DNA of 13,223 bases. Source: JAATGI01 sp036510675 (GTDB lineage Bacteria; Pseudomonadota; Alphaproteobacteria; ATCC43930; CGMCC-115725). The first letter of the stretch is position 1; each line of letters begins with the position of its first letter. Below, piece by piece: positions 6,726 to 13,223 of the stretch. The notes under the pieces were generated by a model. It ran no database searches, had not been told where the DNA came from, and saw only the letters and a list, made by a program, of their open reading frames with translations. The stretch is taken from positions 1-13,223 of the forward strand of contig DATCDN010000127.1 in assembly GCA_036510675.1 (NCBI GenBank). The letters are read 5' to 3'. Both the position numbers and the translations under genes were made by a program.

Positions 6726-7691
6726 ATGAAGAGCGGTGCCGCGATCCTGATTGTGCTGGCGGCGCTGCTGCCGGTGCCGTGGCTGGTTCATTCCGATTTC
6801 TGGCTGAACTTCGCGGTGCTGGCGCTCTATTACGGCTTCCTCGGTCAGTCCTGGAATATTTTGGGCGGGTTCGGCGGCCAATTCTCGTTCGGCCATGCCG
6901 CGTTCTTCGGCACCGGCGCTTATGCCGCCGCGGTGCTGCAGCTCCGCTTCGGCGTCAACCCGTGGCTCGCGCTGGTGCTGGCCGGCGTTGCCGGCGCGGC
7001 GATGGGCGCCATCGTCGGCGCGCTCAGCTTTCGCTATGGCCTGCGCGGCTCCTATTTCGCGCTGGTGACGCTGGCCTTCGCCGAGGTGCTGCGCATCCTC
7101 GCGGATTCGCTGGGCTTCACCGGGGCTGGGGTCGGGCTGCAAATCCCGCTGCATCAATCGGCGGCGAATTTTCAGTTCGCGACCAAGACCGGATTCTACT
7201 TCACCATCCTCGGCCTGACCGCGCTGGGGCTTGGCGTGGTGTGGGCGATCGAGCATTCCCGCTTCGGCGCGCGGCTCGCCGCGGTGCGCGACAGCGAGGA
7301 GGCGGCGCAGGCGCTGGGCGTCGATGTATTCCGCACCAAGCTGATCGCCATCACCCTGTCGGCGGCGCTGATGGCGCTGGGCGGCACCTTCTATCTGCAA
7401 TATTTCCTGTTCATCGATCCCGATATCGCGTTCGGCCCGCAAGTGTCGATCGCGGCGCTGCTGGCGCCGATCGTCGGCGGCCTCGGCACGTTGTTCGGGC
7501 CGCTGCTCGGCGCCGTCGCCTTGCAATTGTTGAACGAAATATCGGAATCGGCGATCGGCTCGGCGCCGGGCCTCAACCTCGTGCTCTATGGCGTGATCCT
7601 GATCCTGATCATCGCCTTCCTGCCCGAGGGGATATTCGGCCTCGCGCGCCTGCGGACGCGATTGCGCGGCGTGATGCGGCGCCCGGCATGA
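6726..7691 (+). CDS. livM: ABC importer permease, LivM type
   Basis: This is a 321-residue polytopic membrane protein, the second permease half of the importer. After two N-terminal hydrophobic segments comes GGFGGQFSFGHAAFFG (47-62), the LivM signature, then SFRYGLRGSYFALVTLAFAE. The ATPase-coupling loop FGARLAAVRDSEEAAQALGVD (about 180-200), the GGLGTLFGPLLGA block and the terminal LPEGIFGL (300-306) are typical. The start ATG is 7 bases after the livH-like stop. The stop overlaps the next start (ATGA at 7688-7691), implying translational coupling to the ATPase gene. Length and motifs look complete. Confidence 0.92.
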   Translation: MKSGAAILIVLAALLPVPWLVHSDFWLNFAVLALYYGFLGQSWNILGGFGGQFSFGHAAFFGTGAYAAAVLQLRFGVNPWLALVLAGVAGAAMGAIVGALSFRYGLRGSYFALVTLAFAEVLRILADSLGFTGAGVGLQIPLHQSAANFQFATKTGFYFTILGLTALGLGVVWAIEHSRFGARLAAVRDSEEAAQALGVDVFRTKLIAITLSAALMALGGTFYLQYFLFIDPDIAFGPQVSIAALLAPIVGGLGTLFGPLLGAVALQLLNEISESAIGSAPGLNLVLYGVILILIIAFLPEGIFGLARLRTRLRGVMRRPA

Positions 7692-8434
7692 TGCTGAGCG
7701 TGCGCGGCGTCGCCAAGAAATTCGGCGGCTTGCAGGCCGTCGCCGATGTCAGCTTCGCCATCGGTGTGGGTGAGATCGTCGCGCTGATCGGGCCGAACGG
7801 CGCCGGCAAGACCACGATGTTCAGCCTGATCGCCGGCTTCATCGCCCCCGACAGCGGCACCATCGAATTCGATGGCGCCGACATTACCGCGCTGGCGCCG
7901 CATCGCATCGCGGCGCGCGGGCTGGTGCGCACCTTTCAGACGGCGCAGCCCTTCGCGCGATTGACCGTCGCGCGGAACATCGCGGTTGGCGCCCATCTTC
8001 ATCTCGTGTCGCGCGCCGCCGCCTTGCGCCACGCGGCCGAGATCGCCGAGCGGGTCGGGCTCGGCAAATTGCTCGACCAGCCGGCCAGCGAGCTGACGGT
8101 GGCGGGGCGCAAGCGGCTGGAGCTGGCGCGCGCCCTCGCGACCCGGCCGCGCCTGTTGCTGCTGGACGAGGTGATGGCGGGGCTGAACCCGGCCGAGATC
8201 GACGCCATCGTGCCGGTGATTTTCGCGATCCGCGATTCGGGCGTGACGTTGCTGCTGACCGAGCATGTCATGCGCGCGGTGATGCGGCTTTCCGATCGCG
8301 CGCTGGTGCTGAACGAAGGGCGCCTCATCGCCGCCGGCACGCCGCAACAGGTGGCGGCCGACCCGGCGGTGATCGAGGCGTATCTGGGGCGCGGCGCCGC
8401 GCGTCAGCCCGATGCGGCGCTGACCGATGGCTGA
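7688..8434 (+). CDS. livG: ABC importer ATPase, LivG type
   Basis: This is a 248-residue cytoplasmic ATPase energising the importer. The ATG at 7688 overlaps the livM-like stop and is preferred over the much earlier ends of the same open frame, which lie inside livM; a second ATG follows directly at 7691. Walker A is GPNGAGKTT (35-43), the Q-loop is RTFQTAQPF (81-89), Walker B is LLLLDE (156-161) and the switch is TEH with H193. The ABC signature is degenerate, ELTVAGRKRLELARAL (135-150), lacking the usual L-S-G-G-Q. Many LivG proteins deviate here (often LSYGQQ or LTxAxRKR), so I read this as a subgroup trait rather than decay. It should pair with the LivF-like ATPase, whose gene overlaps its end by 8 bases. 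Confidence 0.92.
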   Translation: MMLSVRGVAKKFGGLQAVADVSFAIGVGEIVALIGPNGAGKTTMFSLIAGFIAPDSGTIEFDGADITALAPHRIAARGLVRTFQTAQPFARLTVARNIAVGAHLHLVSRAAALRHAAEIAERVGLGKLLDQPASELTVAGRKRLELARALATRPRLLLLDEVMAGLNPAEIDAIVPVIFAIRDSGVTLLLTEHVMRAVMRLSDRALVLNEGRLIAAGTPQQVAADPAVIEAYLGRGAARQPDAALTDG

Positions 8435-9140
8435 CCCGCTGCTCGACATCGCCGGCTTGCACGCGGGCTATGGCAGCGTCGAGATTCTGCGCGGCATCGA
8501 TCTGCGCGTCGATGCAGGCGAGATCGTCGCACTGCTCGGCGCCAACGGCGCCGGCAAGACGACGCTCAACAATGTCGTCTCCGGCCTGTTGCCGGCGCGG
8601 CGCGGCACCATCCGCTTCGCTGGCGAGGACATCGCCAATCTCCATTCCCGGCGCATCGTGGCGCGCGGCCTGATCCAGGTGCCGGAGGGCCGCTCGATTT
8701 TCCCGACGCTCAGCGTGCGCGAGAATCTGGAACTCGGCTCCTATCGCCGCGCCAAGCCGCGGCGTGCCGCCAATCTCGACCGTGCCTGCGCGATCTTTCC
8801 GCGCCTGCGCCAACGCTGGACCCAGCTTGCCGGCACGTTGTCGGGCGGCGAACAGCAGATGCTGGCGATCGGCCGGGCGCTGATGGCAGAGCCGCGCCTC
8901 TTAATCCTCGACGAGCCGTCGCTGGGCCTGTCGCCGCTGTTGGTGGCGGAGATGTTCGCGCTGATCGCGAAGCTCAACGACGACGGCTGTACCATTCTGC
9001 TGGTCGAGCAGAACGTGGTGCGGTCGCTCGCCATCGCCGATCGTGCCTATGTATTGGAGAATGGCGAGATCGGCCTCGCCGGGACCGCCGGCGCGCTGCT
9101 CGACGATGCCGCGCTCAAACGCGCCTACCTGGGGATTTGA
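8427..9140 (+). CDS. livF: ABC importer ATPase, LivF type
   Basis: This is a 237-residue cytoplasmic ATPase, the partner of LivG. Walker A is GANGAGKTT (38-46), the Q-loop region reads QVPEGRSIFPTLSVREN (84-100), the signature LSGGEQQ (138-144) is canonical and Walker B is LLILDEP (158-164). The switch position is LVEQN, with Gln in place of the usual His, which is normal for LivF. Since its LSGGE is intact while LivG's is degenerate, the two nucleotide sites of the heterodimer may be unequal. It is the last importer gene. Its stop lies 2 bases before the preferred ATG of the hydratase large subunit, so transporter and enzymes appear to be one transcript. Confidence 0.93.
   Translation: MADPLLDIAGLHAGYGSVEILRGIDLRVDAGEIVALLGANGAGKTTLNNVVSGLLPARRGTIRFAGEDIANLHSRRIVARGLIQVPEGRSIFPTLSVRENLELGSYRRAKPRRAANLDRACAIFPRLRQRWTQLAGTLSGGEQQMLAIGRALMAEPRLLILDEPSLGLSPLLVAEMFALIAKLNDDGCTILLVEQNVVRSLAIADRAYVLENGEIGLAGTAGALLDDAALKRAYLGI
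9131..9134 (+). promoter_or_regulatory. GGGG ribosome binding site deciding the leuC-like start
   Basis: GGGG, inside the end of the livF-like gene, lies 8 bases before the ATG at 9143. It supports that start over the in-frame TTG at 9137 and the ATG at 9149. Confidence 0.45.
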
Positions 9141-9142
9141 CC

Positions 9143-10420
9143 ATGGCCATGAGTCTCGCCGAAAAGATCATCGCCCGCGCCGCCGGGCGCGACCGGGTGA
9201 CGAGCGGCGAGGTGGTGACGGCGCGCGTCGATCTGGCGATGATCCACGATTCGGGCGGCCCGCGTAAGGCGAAGCCGATTCTGGAGCGGTTGGGCGTCAA
9301 AGTCTGGGACCCGGCCCGGATCGTGGTCGTCACCGACCATTTCGTTCCGGCCTATGATGCCGAGACCGCCGCGATCCAAAAGCTGACCCGCGACTGGGTC
9401 GCCGAACAGGGCGTGGCGAATTTCTATGACATGCAAGGCATTTGCCATGTCGTGCTGCCGGAGCGCGGGCATCTGCGGCCCGGCATGTTCGTGGTCGGCG
9501 GCGACAGCCACTCGCCGACCGGCGGCGCCTTCGGTGTCTATATGTTCGGCGTCGGCGCCACCGAGATGGCCGGGGTGCTGGCGACCGGCGAGATCTGGCT
9601 GAAAGTGCCGGAGACGATACTGATCGAGGCGACCGGCCGGCTCGGCCCCGGCGTCGCGGCGAAAGACATTATGCTGCATCTCTGCGCGCGGCTCGGCATG
9701 GATGGCGGCCGCTATCAGGCGATTCAATACACGGGCGACACTATCGCCGGCCTGCCGATGACCGAGCGCATGACGCTATGCAACATGGCGGCGGAGCTGG
9801 GCGCGCAGGCCGGGCTGATCGCGCCCGACGCCGTCACCGCCGATTATCTGCGCGCGGCCGGCGCCGACCCGGGCGACCTCGCGGCATGGCAGGGCGATGC
9901 CGATGCACGCCCCGCCGAAACCCATCGGGTCGATGCGGCGTCGCTCGGCCCGCAGGTGGCGGCGCCGCACAGTCCCGCCAATTCGGCGCCGGTCGGCGAT
10001 CACGGCGCGGCGCGCATCGACCGCGCCTATATCGGCGCCTGTACCGGCGCCAAGCTCAACGATCTGCACATGGCGGCTTCGGTGCTGAAGGGCCGGCACG
10101 TCGCGCCGACGACGCGGCTGTTGGTGGCGCCGGCCTCGACCCGCATCGCGGCGCAGGCCGCCGCCGACGGCACGCTCGCCATCCTGACCGAGGCGGGCGC
10201 GATCCTGCTGGCGTCGGGCTGCGGCGCGTGCGCCGGCTATGGCGCGGGCATCCTCGCGGAGGGCGAAGTGTGCATCGCCTCGACCGCGCGCAATTTCAAG
10301 GGCCGCATGGGCGCGGGCAGCGCGCAAATCTATCTCGGCTCGCCCTACACCGTCGCGGCGAGCGCGGTCGCCGGCCATATCGCCGATCCGCGCCCGATGC
10401 TGGCGGAGGCCGCGCGATGA
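9143..10420 (+). CDS. Aconitase-family hydratase large subunit, LeuC-like
   Basis: This is a 425-residue protein in the short (archaeal-type) LeuC/homoaconitase size class. It should hold a [4Fe-4S] cluster and, with the small subunit, catalyse reversible hydration/dehydration of a hydroxy diacid. Cluster cysteines are C300 (in IGACTGAK) and C360/C363 (in GCGAC), all intact. VVGGDSHSPTGGAFG (about 118-132) and VGATEMAGVLATGEIWLKVPE are standard. Around the first cysteine the usual S-C-T-N-G reads A-C-T-G-A-K, a departure near the active site that hints at a substrate other than isopropylmalate. Its neighbours are a solute importer and a C-C lyase rather than leuA or leuB, which argues for catabolism. 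The ATG overlap with the small subunit is tight. Candidate substrates are maleate, citraconate or dialkylmaleates; annotation as 3-isopropylmalate dehydratase would be by homology only. Confidence 0.85.
   Translation: MAMSLAEKIIARAAGRDRVTSGEVVTARVDLAMIHDSGGPRKAKPILERLGVKVWDPARIVVVTDHFVPAYDAETAAIQKLTRDWVAEQGVANFYDMQGICHVVLPERGHLRPGMFVVGGDSHSPTGGAFGVYMFGVGATEMAGVLATGEIWLKVPETILIEATGRLGPGVAAKDIMLHLCARLGMDGGRYQAIQYTGDTIAGLPMTERMTLCNMAAELGAQAGLIAPDAVTADYLRAAGADPGDLAAWQGDADARPAETHRVDAASLGPQVAAPHSPANSAPVGDHGAARIDRAYIGACTGAKLNDLHMAASVLKGRHVAPTTRLLVAPASTRIAAQAAADGTLAILTEAGAILLASGCGACAGYGAGILAEGEVCIASTARNFKGRMGAGSAQIYLGSPYTVAASAVAGHIADPRPMLAEAAR
10405..10409 (+). promoter_or_regulatory. Shine-Dalgarno GGAGG of leuD-like gene
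   Basis: GGAGG lies 7 bases before the ATG at 10417, inside the end of the large-subunit gene. It fixes the small-subunit start, which is not the first start of its open frame. Confidence 0.65.
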
Positions 10421-10914
10421 CCGCGCACAAAGTCTGGCGCTTCGGCGACAATATCGACACCGATGTGCTGGCGCCCGGCCTCTATATGAAAAAGCCGATC
10501 GCCGAGATTGCCGCCCATTGCCTCGAAGCGGTCGCGCCGGATTTCGCCCGCGCGGTGCGGCCCGGCGACATCGTGGTCGGCGGGCGCGGCTTCGGCATGG
10601 GCTCGTCGCGCGAGCAGGCGGTGCAGGCGCTGATCGAACTCGGCGTCGCGGCGGTGGTGGCGGCCTCGTTCGGCGGCATCTTCTATCGCAATGCGCTCAA
10701 TCATGGTCTCTTGGCGGTTACCTCGATGCATACCGAAAGTTTACGTCAAGATGATCGCGTGATGATCGACGGCATGGCCGGTGACATCGTCAACATAACC
10801 ACCGGCGAGCGCCTCGCATGCGAAAAGCTGCCGCCGCATCTCCTCGCCATGATCGCGGATGGCGGCCTGGTTCCGCATCTGGCCAAGCGCTTCGCCCAAG
10901 GACTAACCCCATGA
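10417..10914 (+). CDS. Aconitase-family hydratase small subunit, LeuD-like
   Basis: This is a 165-residue swivel domain of the short LeuD type, partner of the preceding large subunit. The opening FGDNIDTDVLAPGLYMKK (9-26) is the family entry, and GRGFGMGSSREQA (57-69) is the substrate-phosphate-loop-like block with the active-site serines; relatives usually have N-F-G-C-G-S-S-R-E-H/Q. YRNALNHGLL (90-99) closes the core. The loop after the D-T-D motif sets specificity in archaeal relatives: as I recall, YLRT for homoaconitase and YLV-type for isopropylmalate isomerase. Here it is YMKK, so the pocket probably accepts something else, with two lysines possibly meeting extra negative charge. The ATG overlaps the large-subunit stop and its own stop overlaps the lyase start (ATGA), so all three enzymes should be made together. 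Confidence 0.85.
   Translation: MTAHKVWRFGDNIDTDVLAPGLYMKKPIAEIAAHCLEAVAPDFARAVRPGDIVVGGRGFGMGSSREQAVQALIELGVAAVVAASFGGIFYRNALNHGLLAVTSMHTESLRQDDRVMIDGMAGDIVNITTGERLACEKLPPHLLAMIADGGLVPHLAKRFAQGLTP
10898..10902 (+). promoter_or_regulatory. Shine-Dalgarno AAGGA of lyase gene
   Basis: AAGGA lies 8 bases before the ATG at 10911 and selects that start over the earlier ATG at 10818, which would read through most of the end of the leuD-like gene. Confidence 0.6.
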
Positions 10915-11792
10915 ATTTGCGACAACAACTCGCCGCCGGCCCGATCGTCCAGGCGCCGGGCTGCTATGACGGCCTCTCCGCCCTGCTGATCGAACAGGCG
11001 GGCTTCCCCTGCGCCTACCTCTCCGGCGCCGCCCTCGCCTATACTAGGTTCGGGCGGTCGGATGTCGGCCTCGTCTCGATGTCGGAAGTGGCGGAAACGC
11101 TGGCGTTGGTGACCGATCGCGTCGCCATTCCGGTGATTGTCGATGCCGATACCGGCTTCGGCAACGCGCTCAACGTCCAGCGCACGGTGCGCGGCTTCGA
11201 GCGCGCCGGCGCCGCCGCGATTCAGCTCGAGGATCAAGCGACGCCCAAACGCTGTGGGCATCTCGCCGGCAAGAGCGTGATTGGCGCCGACGAGATGGTT
11301 GGCAAGATCAAGGCGGCGCTCGATGCCAGGCGCAGCGCCGAAACGCTGATCATCGCGCGCACCGACGCGATCGCGGTCGAGGGGTTCGATGCCGCCATCG
11401 AGCGCGCCGAGCGGTTCGTCGAGGCCGGCGCCGACATCCTGTTCGTCGAGGCGCCGCAGAGCGACGCGCAGCTTGCGGCCGTCACCGCGCGGTTCAAAGC
11501 GCGGATACCGCTGCTGGCCAACATGGTCGAAGGCGGCAAGACACCGATCCATCCGGCCGCGGAATTGGAGGAAATGGGATTCTCCCTCGTCATCTTCGCC
11601 GCAGGTCTCGCGCGCGCCTTTGCCCATATGGCGCAGGAATATTTGCAATCGTTGCATCATGCCGGCGGCACCATGCCGTTTCGCAATCGTATGCTGGATT
11701 TCGACGGCCTCAACGCGGTGATCGGCACGCCCGAACTACTGGCTAAGGGCAAAACCTACGACGCCGCCAATTTCGCCGGGGGCAAGCGATGA
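10911..11792 (+). CDS. Isocitrate lyase/PEP mutase superfamily C-C lyase
   Basis: This is a 293-residue TIM-barrel enzyme of the superfamily that holds 2-methylisocitrate lyase, 2,3-dimethylmalate lyase and the plant petal death protein. Visible are PGCYDGLSALLIEQAGF (16-32), the Mg-binding DADTGFGN (78-85), QLEDQ with E107/D108, the catalytic loop K113-R-C115-G-H117, RTD (150-152), VEAP (179-182) and ANMVEGGKTP (203-212). The intact KRCGH with its cysteine base points to a true lyase that splits a 2-substituted malate or similar acid into a 2-oxo acid and a carboxylate; PEP mutases and oxaloacetate decarboxylases of this fold lack that Cys. It would act directly on the product of the LeuCD-like hydratase before it, as in the dimethylmaleate branch of nicotinate fermentation. 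No prpC or prpD is present to suggest the methylcitrate cycle. Overlaps of 4 bases join it to both neighbours. Confidence 0.85.
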   Translation: MNLRQQLAAGPIVQAPGCYDGLSALLIEQAGFPCAYLSGAALAYTRFGRSDVGLVSMSEVAETLALVTDRVAIPVIVDADTGFGNALNVQRTVRGFERAGAAAIQLEDQATPKRCGHLAGKSVIGADEMVGKIKAALDARRSAETLIIARTDAIAVEGFDAAIERAERFVEAGADILFVEAPQSDAQLAAVTARFKARIPLLANMVEGGKTPIHPAAELEEMGFSLVIFAAGLARAFAHMAQEYLQSLHHAGGTMPFRNRMLDFDGLNAVIGTPELLAKGKTYDAANFAGGKR

Positions 11793-13223
11793 TCGATCCG
11801 GTCACGCTCGCGGTGCTGAAAGGCCGGCTGGAACAGCTTGCCGACGAGATGGACGCGACTTTGTTCCGCAGCGCGTTCAACCCGATCATCGCCGAGGCGC
11901 ATGATGCCTCGCACGGGCTTTACCATCGCGACACCGGCGCGACGCTGGTGCAGGGCAAGTCGGGCCTCCCGGTGTTCGTCGGGGTGATGGCCTTCGCGGT
12001 CAAAGCGGTGATCGACAAGGCGGCCCGCGATGGCGATCTCGCCGATGGCGATGTCTATATTTTCAATGATCCTTATGATGGCGGCACGCATCTGTCGGAC
12101 TTCAAGCTGGTGCGGCCTTATTTCCGCGACGGCACGCTGTTCTGCTATCTCGCTTCGGTCGGCCATTGGCACGATGTCGGCGGCAATGTTCCCGGCAACT
12201 ACAATCCGGTCGCGACCGAGAGTTTCCAGGAAGGCATGCTGATCCCGGTGGTGAAGCTCTATGTCAAAGGCGAATTGCGGCCCGACATCATCGACATTCT
12301 GAAAGCCAATTCGCGTCAGCCCGGCAGTCTCTATGGCGATCTCAACGGCCAGATCAATGCGCTCGATCTCGGCGTCAAGCGGCTCGACGCGCTGCTCAAC
12401 GATTATGGTGCGCTGCTGATCGAGGCGGCGTTCGCGGAGCTGACGGCGCGCGCCGCGCAATTGATGCGCGCCAATATCGCCGAACTGCCCGACGGCACTT
12501 TTTCCTATGATGATTTTCTCGACAATGATGGCATCGTTGATGCGCCCTTGAGGATCGCGCTCGACCTGCGCAAGGCGGGTGAGCGGCTGACGCTCGATTT
12601 TTCGCGCAGCGCGCCGGCCTGCGCCGGGCCGGTCAATATCGCGCGCTCTACCGCGATCGCCGCCTGTTATGTCGCGCTGAAACATATCTTCCAGGACGTC
12701 CCCGCCAATGCCGGCGTGCTGGAGCCGATCGACATCATCATCCCCCCCGGCTCAATCCTGGCCGCGACGGCGCCCAAGCCGGTCGGCGGCTATACCGAGA
12801 CCATTCTGCGAATCATCGATGTGATCTTCGGCGCATTGGCGCAAGCGGCGCCGGAACGCGCCAACGGCCCCGCCTATGGCACCATCAACGCGCTGTCGCT
12901 CGCGGGTCATCGGCGCGACGGGCGGCGTTGGGTGATGTTCTCGTTTTTCGGCGGCGGCCATGGCGGCCATCCCGAGGGCGACGGCCTCAATCACGGCAAC
13001 GCGCCGATCTCCACGGCGACCATCCCGCCGATCGAAATTCTCGAAGCCGCCTATCCGGTGATGTTCACGCAATGGGCGTTGCGCCCGGACAGCGGCGGCC
13101 CGGGCCGGCATCGTGGCGGCCTCGGTGCGATCTATGAAATCGAGCTGCTGGAAGAGCAGGCGGATGTGTTCCTGTTCGGCGAGCGCGGCCGGTTTCCGCC
13201 GCGCGGCGTCGCCGGCGGCGCCA
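11789..13223 (+). CDS. hyuB: Hydantoinase B/oxoprolinase (HyuB) subunit, 3'-truncated by window
   Basis: The first 478 residues are present and the frame is open to the window end; complete HyuB proteins are about 520-590. HyuB is one subunit of HyuAB-type enzymes (N-methylhydantoinase, 5-oxoprolinase and the acetone/acetophenone carboxylases), which activate a carbonyl with ATP to open lactam or imide rings or to carboxylate ketones. Family blocks are MIDPVTLAVLKGRLEQLADEM (1-21), NDPYDGGTHLSD (93-104), GHWHDVGG (125-132), GPVN (280-283) and RPDSGGPGRHRGG (432-444). The start ATG overlaps the lyase stop (ATGA). HyuA, the ATP-binding partner usually encoded just upstream, is absent from the window and may lie downstream. 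Around residues 37-66 (AHDASHGLYHRDTG, GLPVFVG) the usual S-D-C-S and H-L-G are altered, as in a HyuB subgroup I have seen. Co-transcription suggests it feeds the hydratase and lyase with a ring-opened diacid or amide. Confidence 0.88.
   Translation, partial: MIDPVTLAVLKGRLEQLADEMDATLFRSAFNPIIAEAHDASHGLYHRDTGATLVQGKSGLPVFVGVMAFAVKAVIDKAARDGDLADGDVYIFNDPYDGGTHLSDFKLVRPYFRDGTLFCYLASVGHWHDVGGNVPGNYNPVATESFQEGMLIPVVKLYVKGELRPDIIDILKANSRQPGSLYGDLNGQINALDLGVKRLDALLNDYGALLIEAAFAELTARAAQLMRANIAELPDGTFSYDDFLDNDGIVDAPLRIALDLRKAGERLTLDFSRSAPACAGPVNIARSTAIAACYVALKHIFQDVPANAGVLEPIDIIIPPGSILAATAPKPVGGYTETILRIIDVIFGALAQAAPERANGPAYGTINALSLAGHRRDGRRWVMFSFFGGGHGGHPEGDGLNHGNAPISTATIPPIEILEAAYPVMFTQWALRPDSGGPGRHRGGLGAIYEIELLEEQADVFLFGERGRFPPRGVAGGA

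Noticed and set aside
6779..7687. N-terminal extension of the livG-like frame inside livM
   Set aside because: The extension is out-of-frame livM sequence. Family homology begins at the ATG at 7688.
9143..10914. LeuCD as leucine biosynthesis enzymes
   Set aside because: No leuA or leuB nearby, placement in a transporter/lyase operon, and altered specificity motifs. The assignment would rest on general homology only.
10911..11792. Methylcitrate-cycle PrpB
   Set aside because: KRCGH alone does not separate PrpB from dimethylmalate-type lyases, and prpC/prpD are absent. The more general lyase call is kept.

Overview
The window looks like a piece of a high-GC proteobacterial chromosome, most likely alphaproteobacterial. 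This is an inference from the roughly 65-75% GC coding sequence, the Tat-exported LivK-type binding protein, and tightly packed catabolic gene runs with ATGA stop/start overlaps. No rRNA, tRNA, CRISPR array, transposase or phage gene was seen.

Left part (1-3249). A gene-free margin (1-263) contains a long imperfect inverted repeat. It is followed, on the minus strand, by a large MmeI-like (Type IIG/IIL) restriction-modification enzyme with a D-x9-E-x-K nuclease motif and a DPACGSGNF / NPPF adenine methyltransferase core. The gene is broken by a frameshift at about 1108-1113, where the target recognition domain begins. About 900 bases coding for the end of the methyltransferase domain and the recognition domain are only about 52% GC, against 62-75% on both sides. 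This suggests that a recognition module was swapped in.

Right part (3356 to the window end). Ten genes lie on the plus strand in what reads as one catabolic operon: a flavin-dependent monooxygenase/acyl-CoA dehydrogenase-like protein; a complete branched-chain-amino-acid-type ABC importer (LivK, LivH, LivM, LivG, LivF); both subunits of a small aconitase-family hydratase (LeuC-like and LeuD-like); an isocitrate lyase/PEP mutase superfamily lyase with an intact KRCGH motif; and the start of a HyuB (hydantoinase B/oxoprolinase) gene that runs off the end. From livM onward nearly every junction overlaps or is within 10 bases, so the genes are probably translationally coupled.

Reading the operon as a pathway (inference): an organic solute is imported, a flavin oxygenase and/or a HyuAB-type ring-opening enzyme processes it, the LeuCD-like enzyme hydrates an unsaturated (maleate-type) diacid to a 2-substituted malate, and the lyase cleaves that to a 2-oxo acid plus a carboxylate. 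A LeuCD-like hydratase next to an ICL-family lyase is the arrangement of the 2,3-dimethylmaleate branch of nicotinate fermentation in Eubacterium barkeri. The substrate here cannot be read from the sequence. The specificity loop of the small subunit matches neither the isopropylmalate nor the homoaconitate version that I recall, so ordinary leucine synthesis is unlikely.
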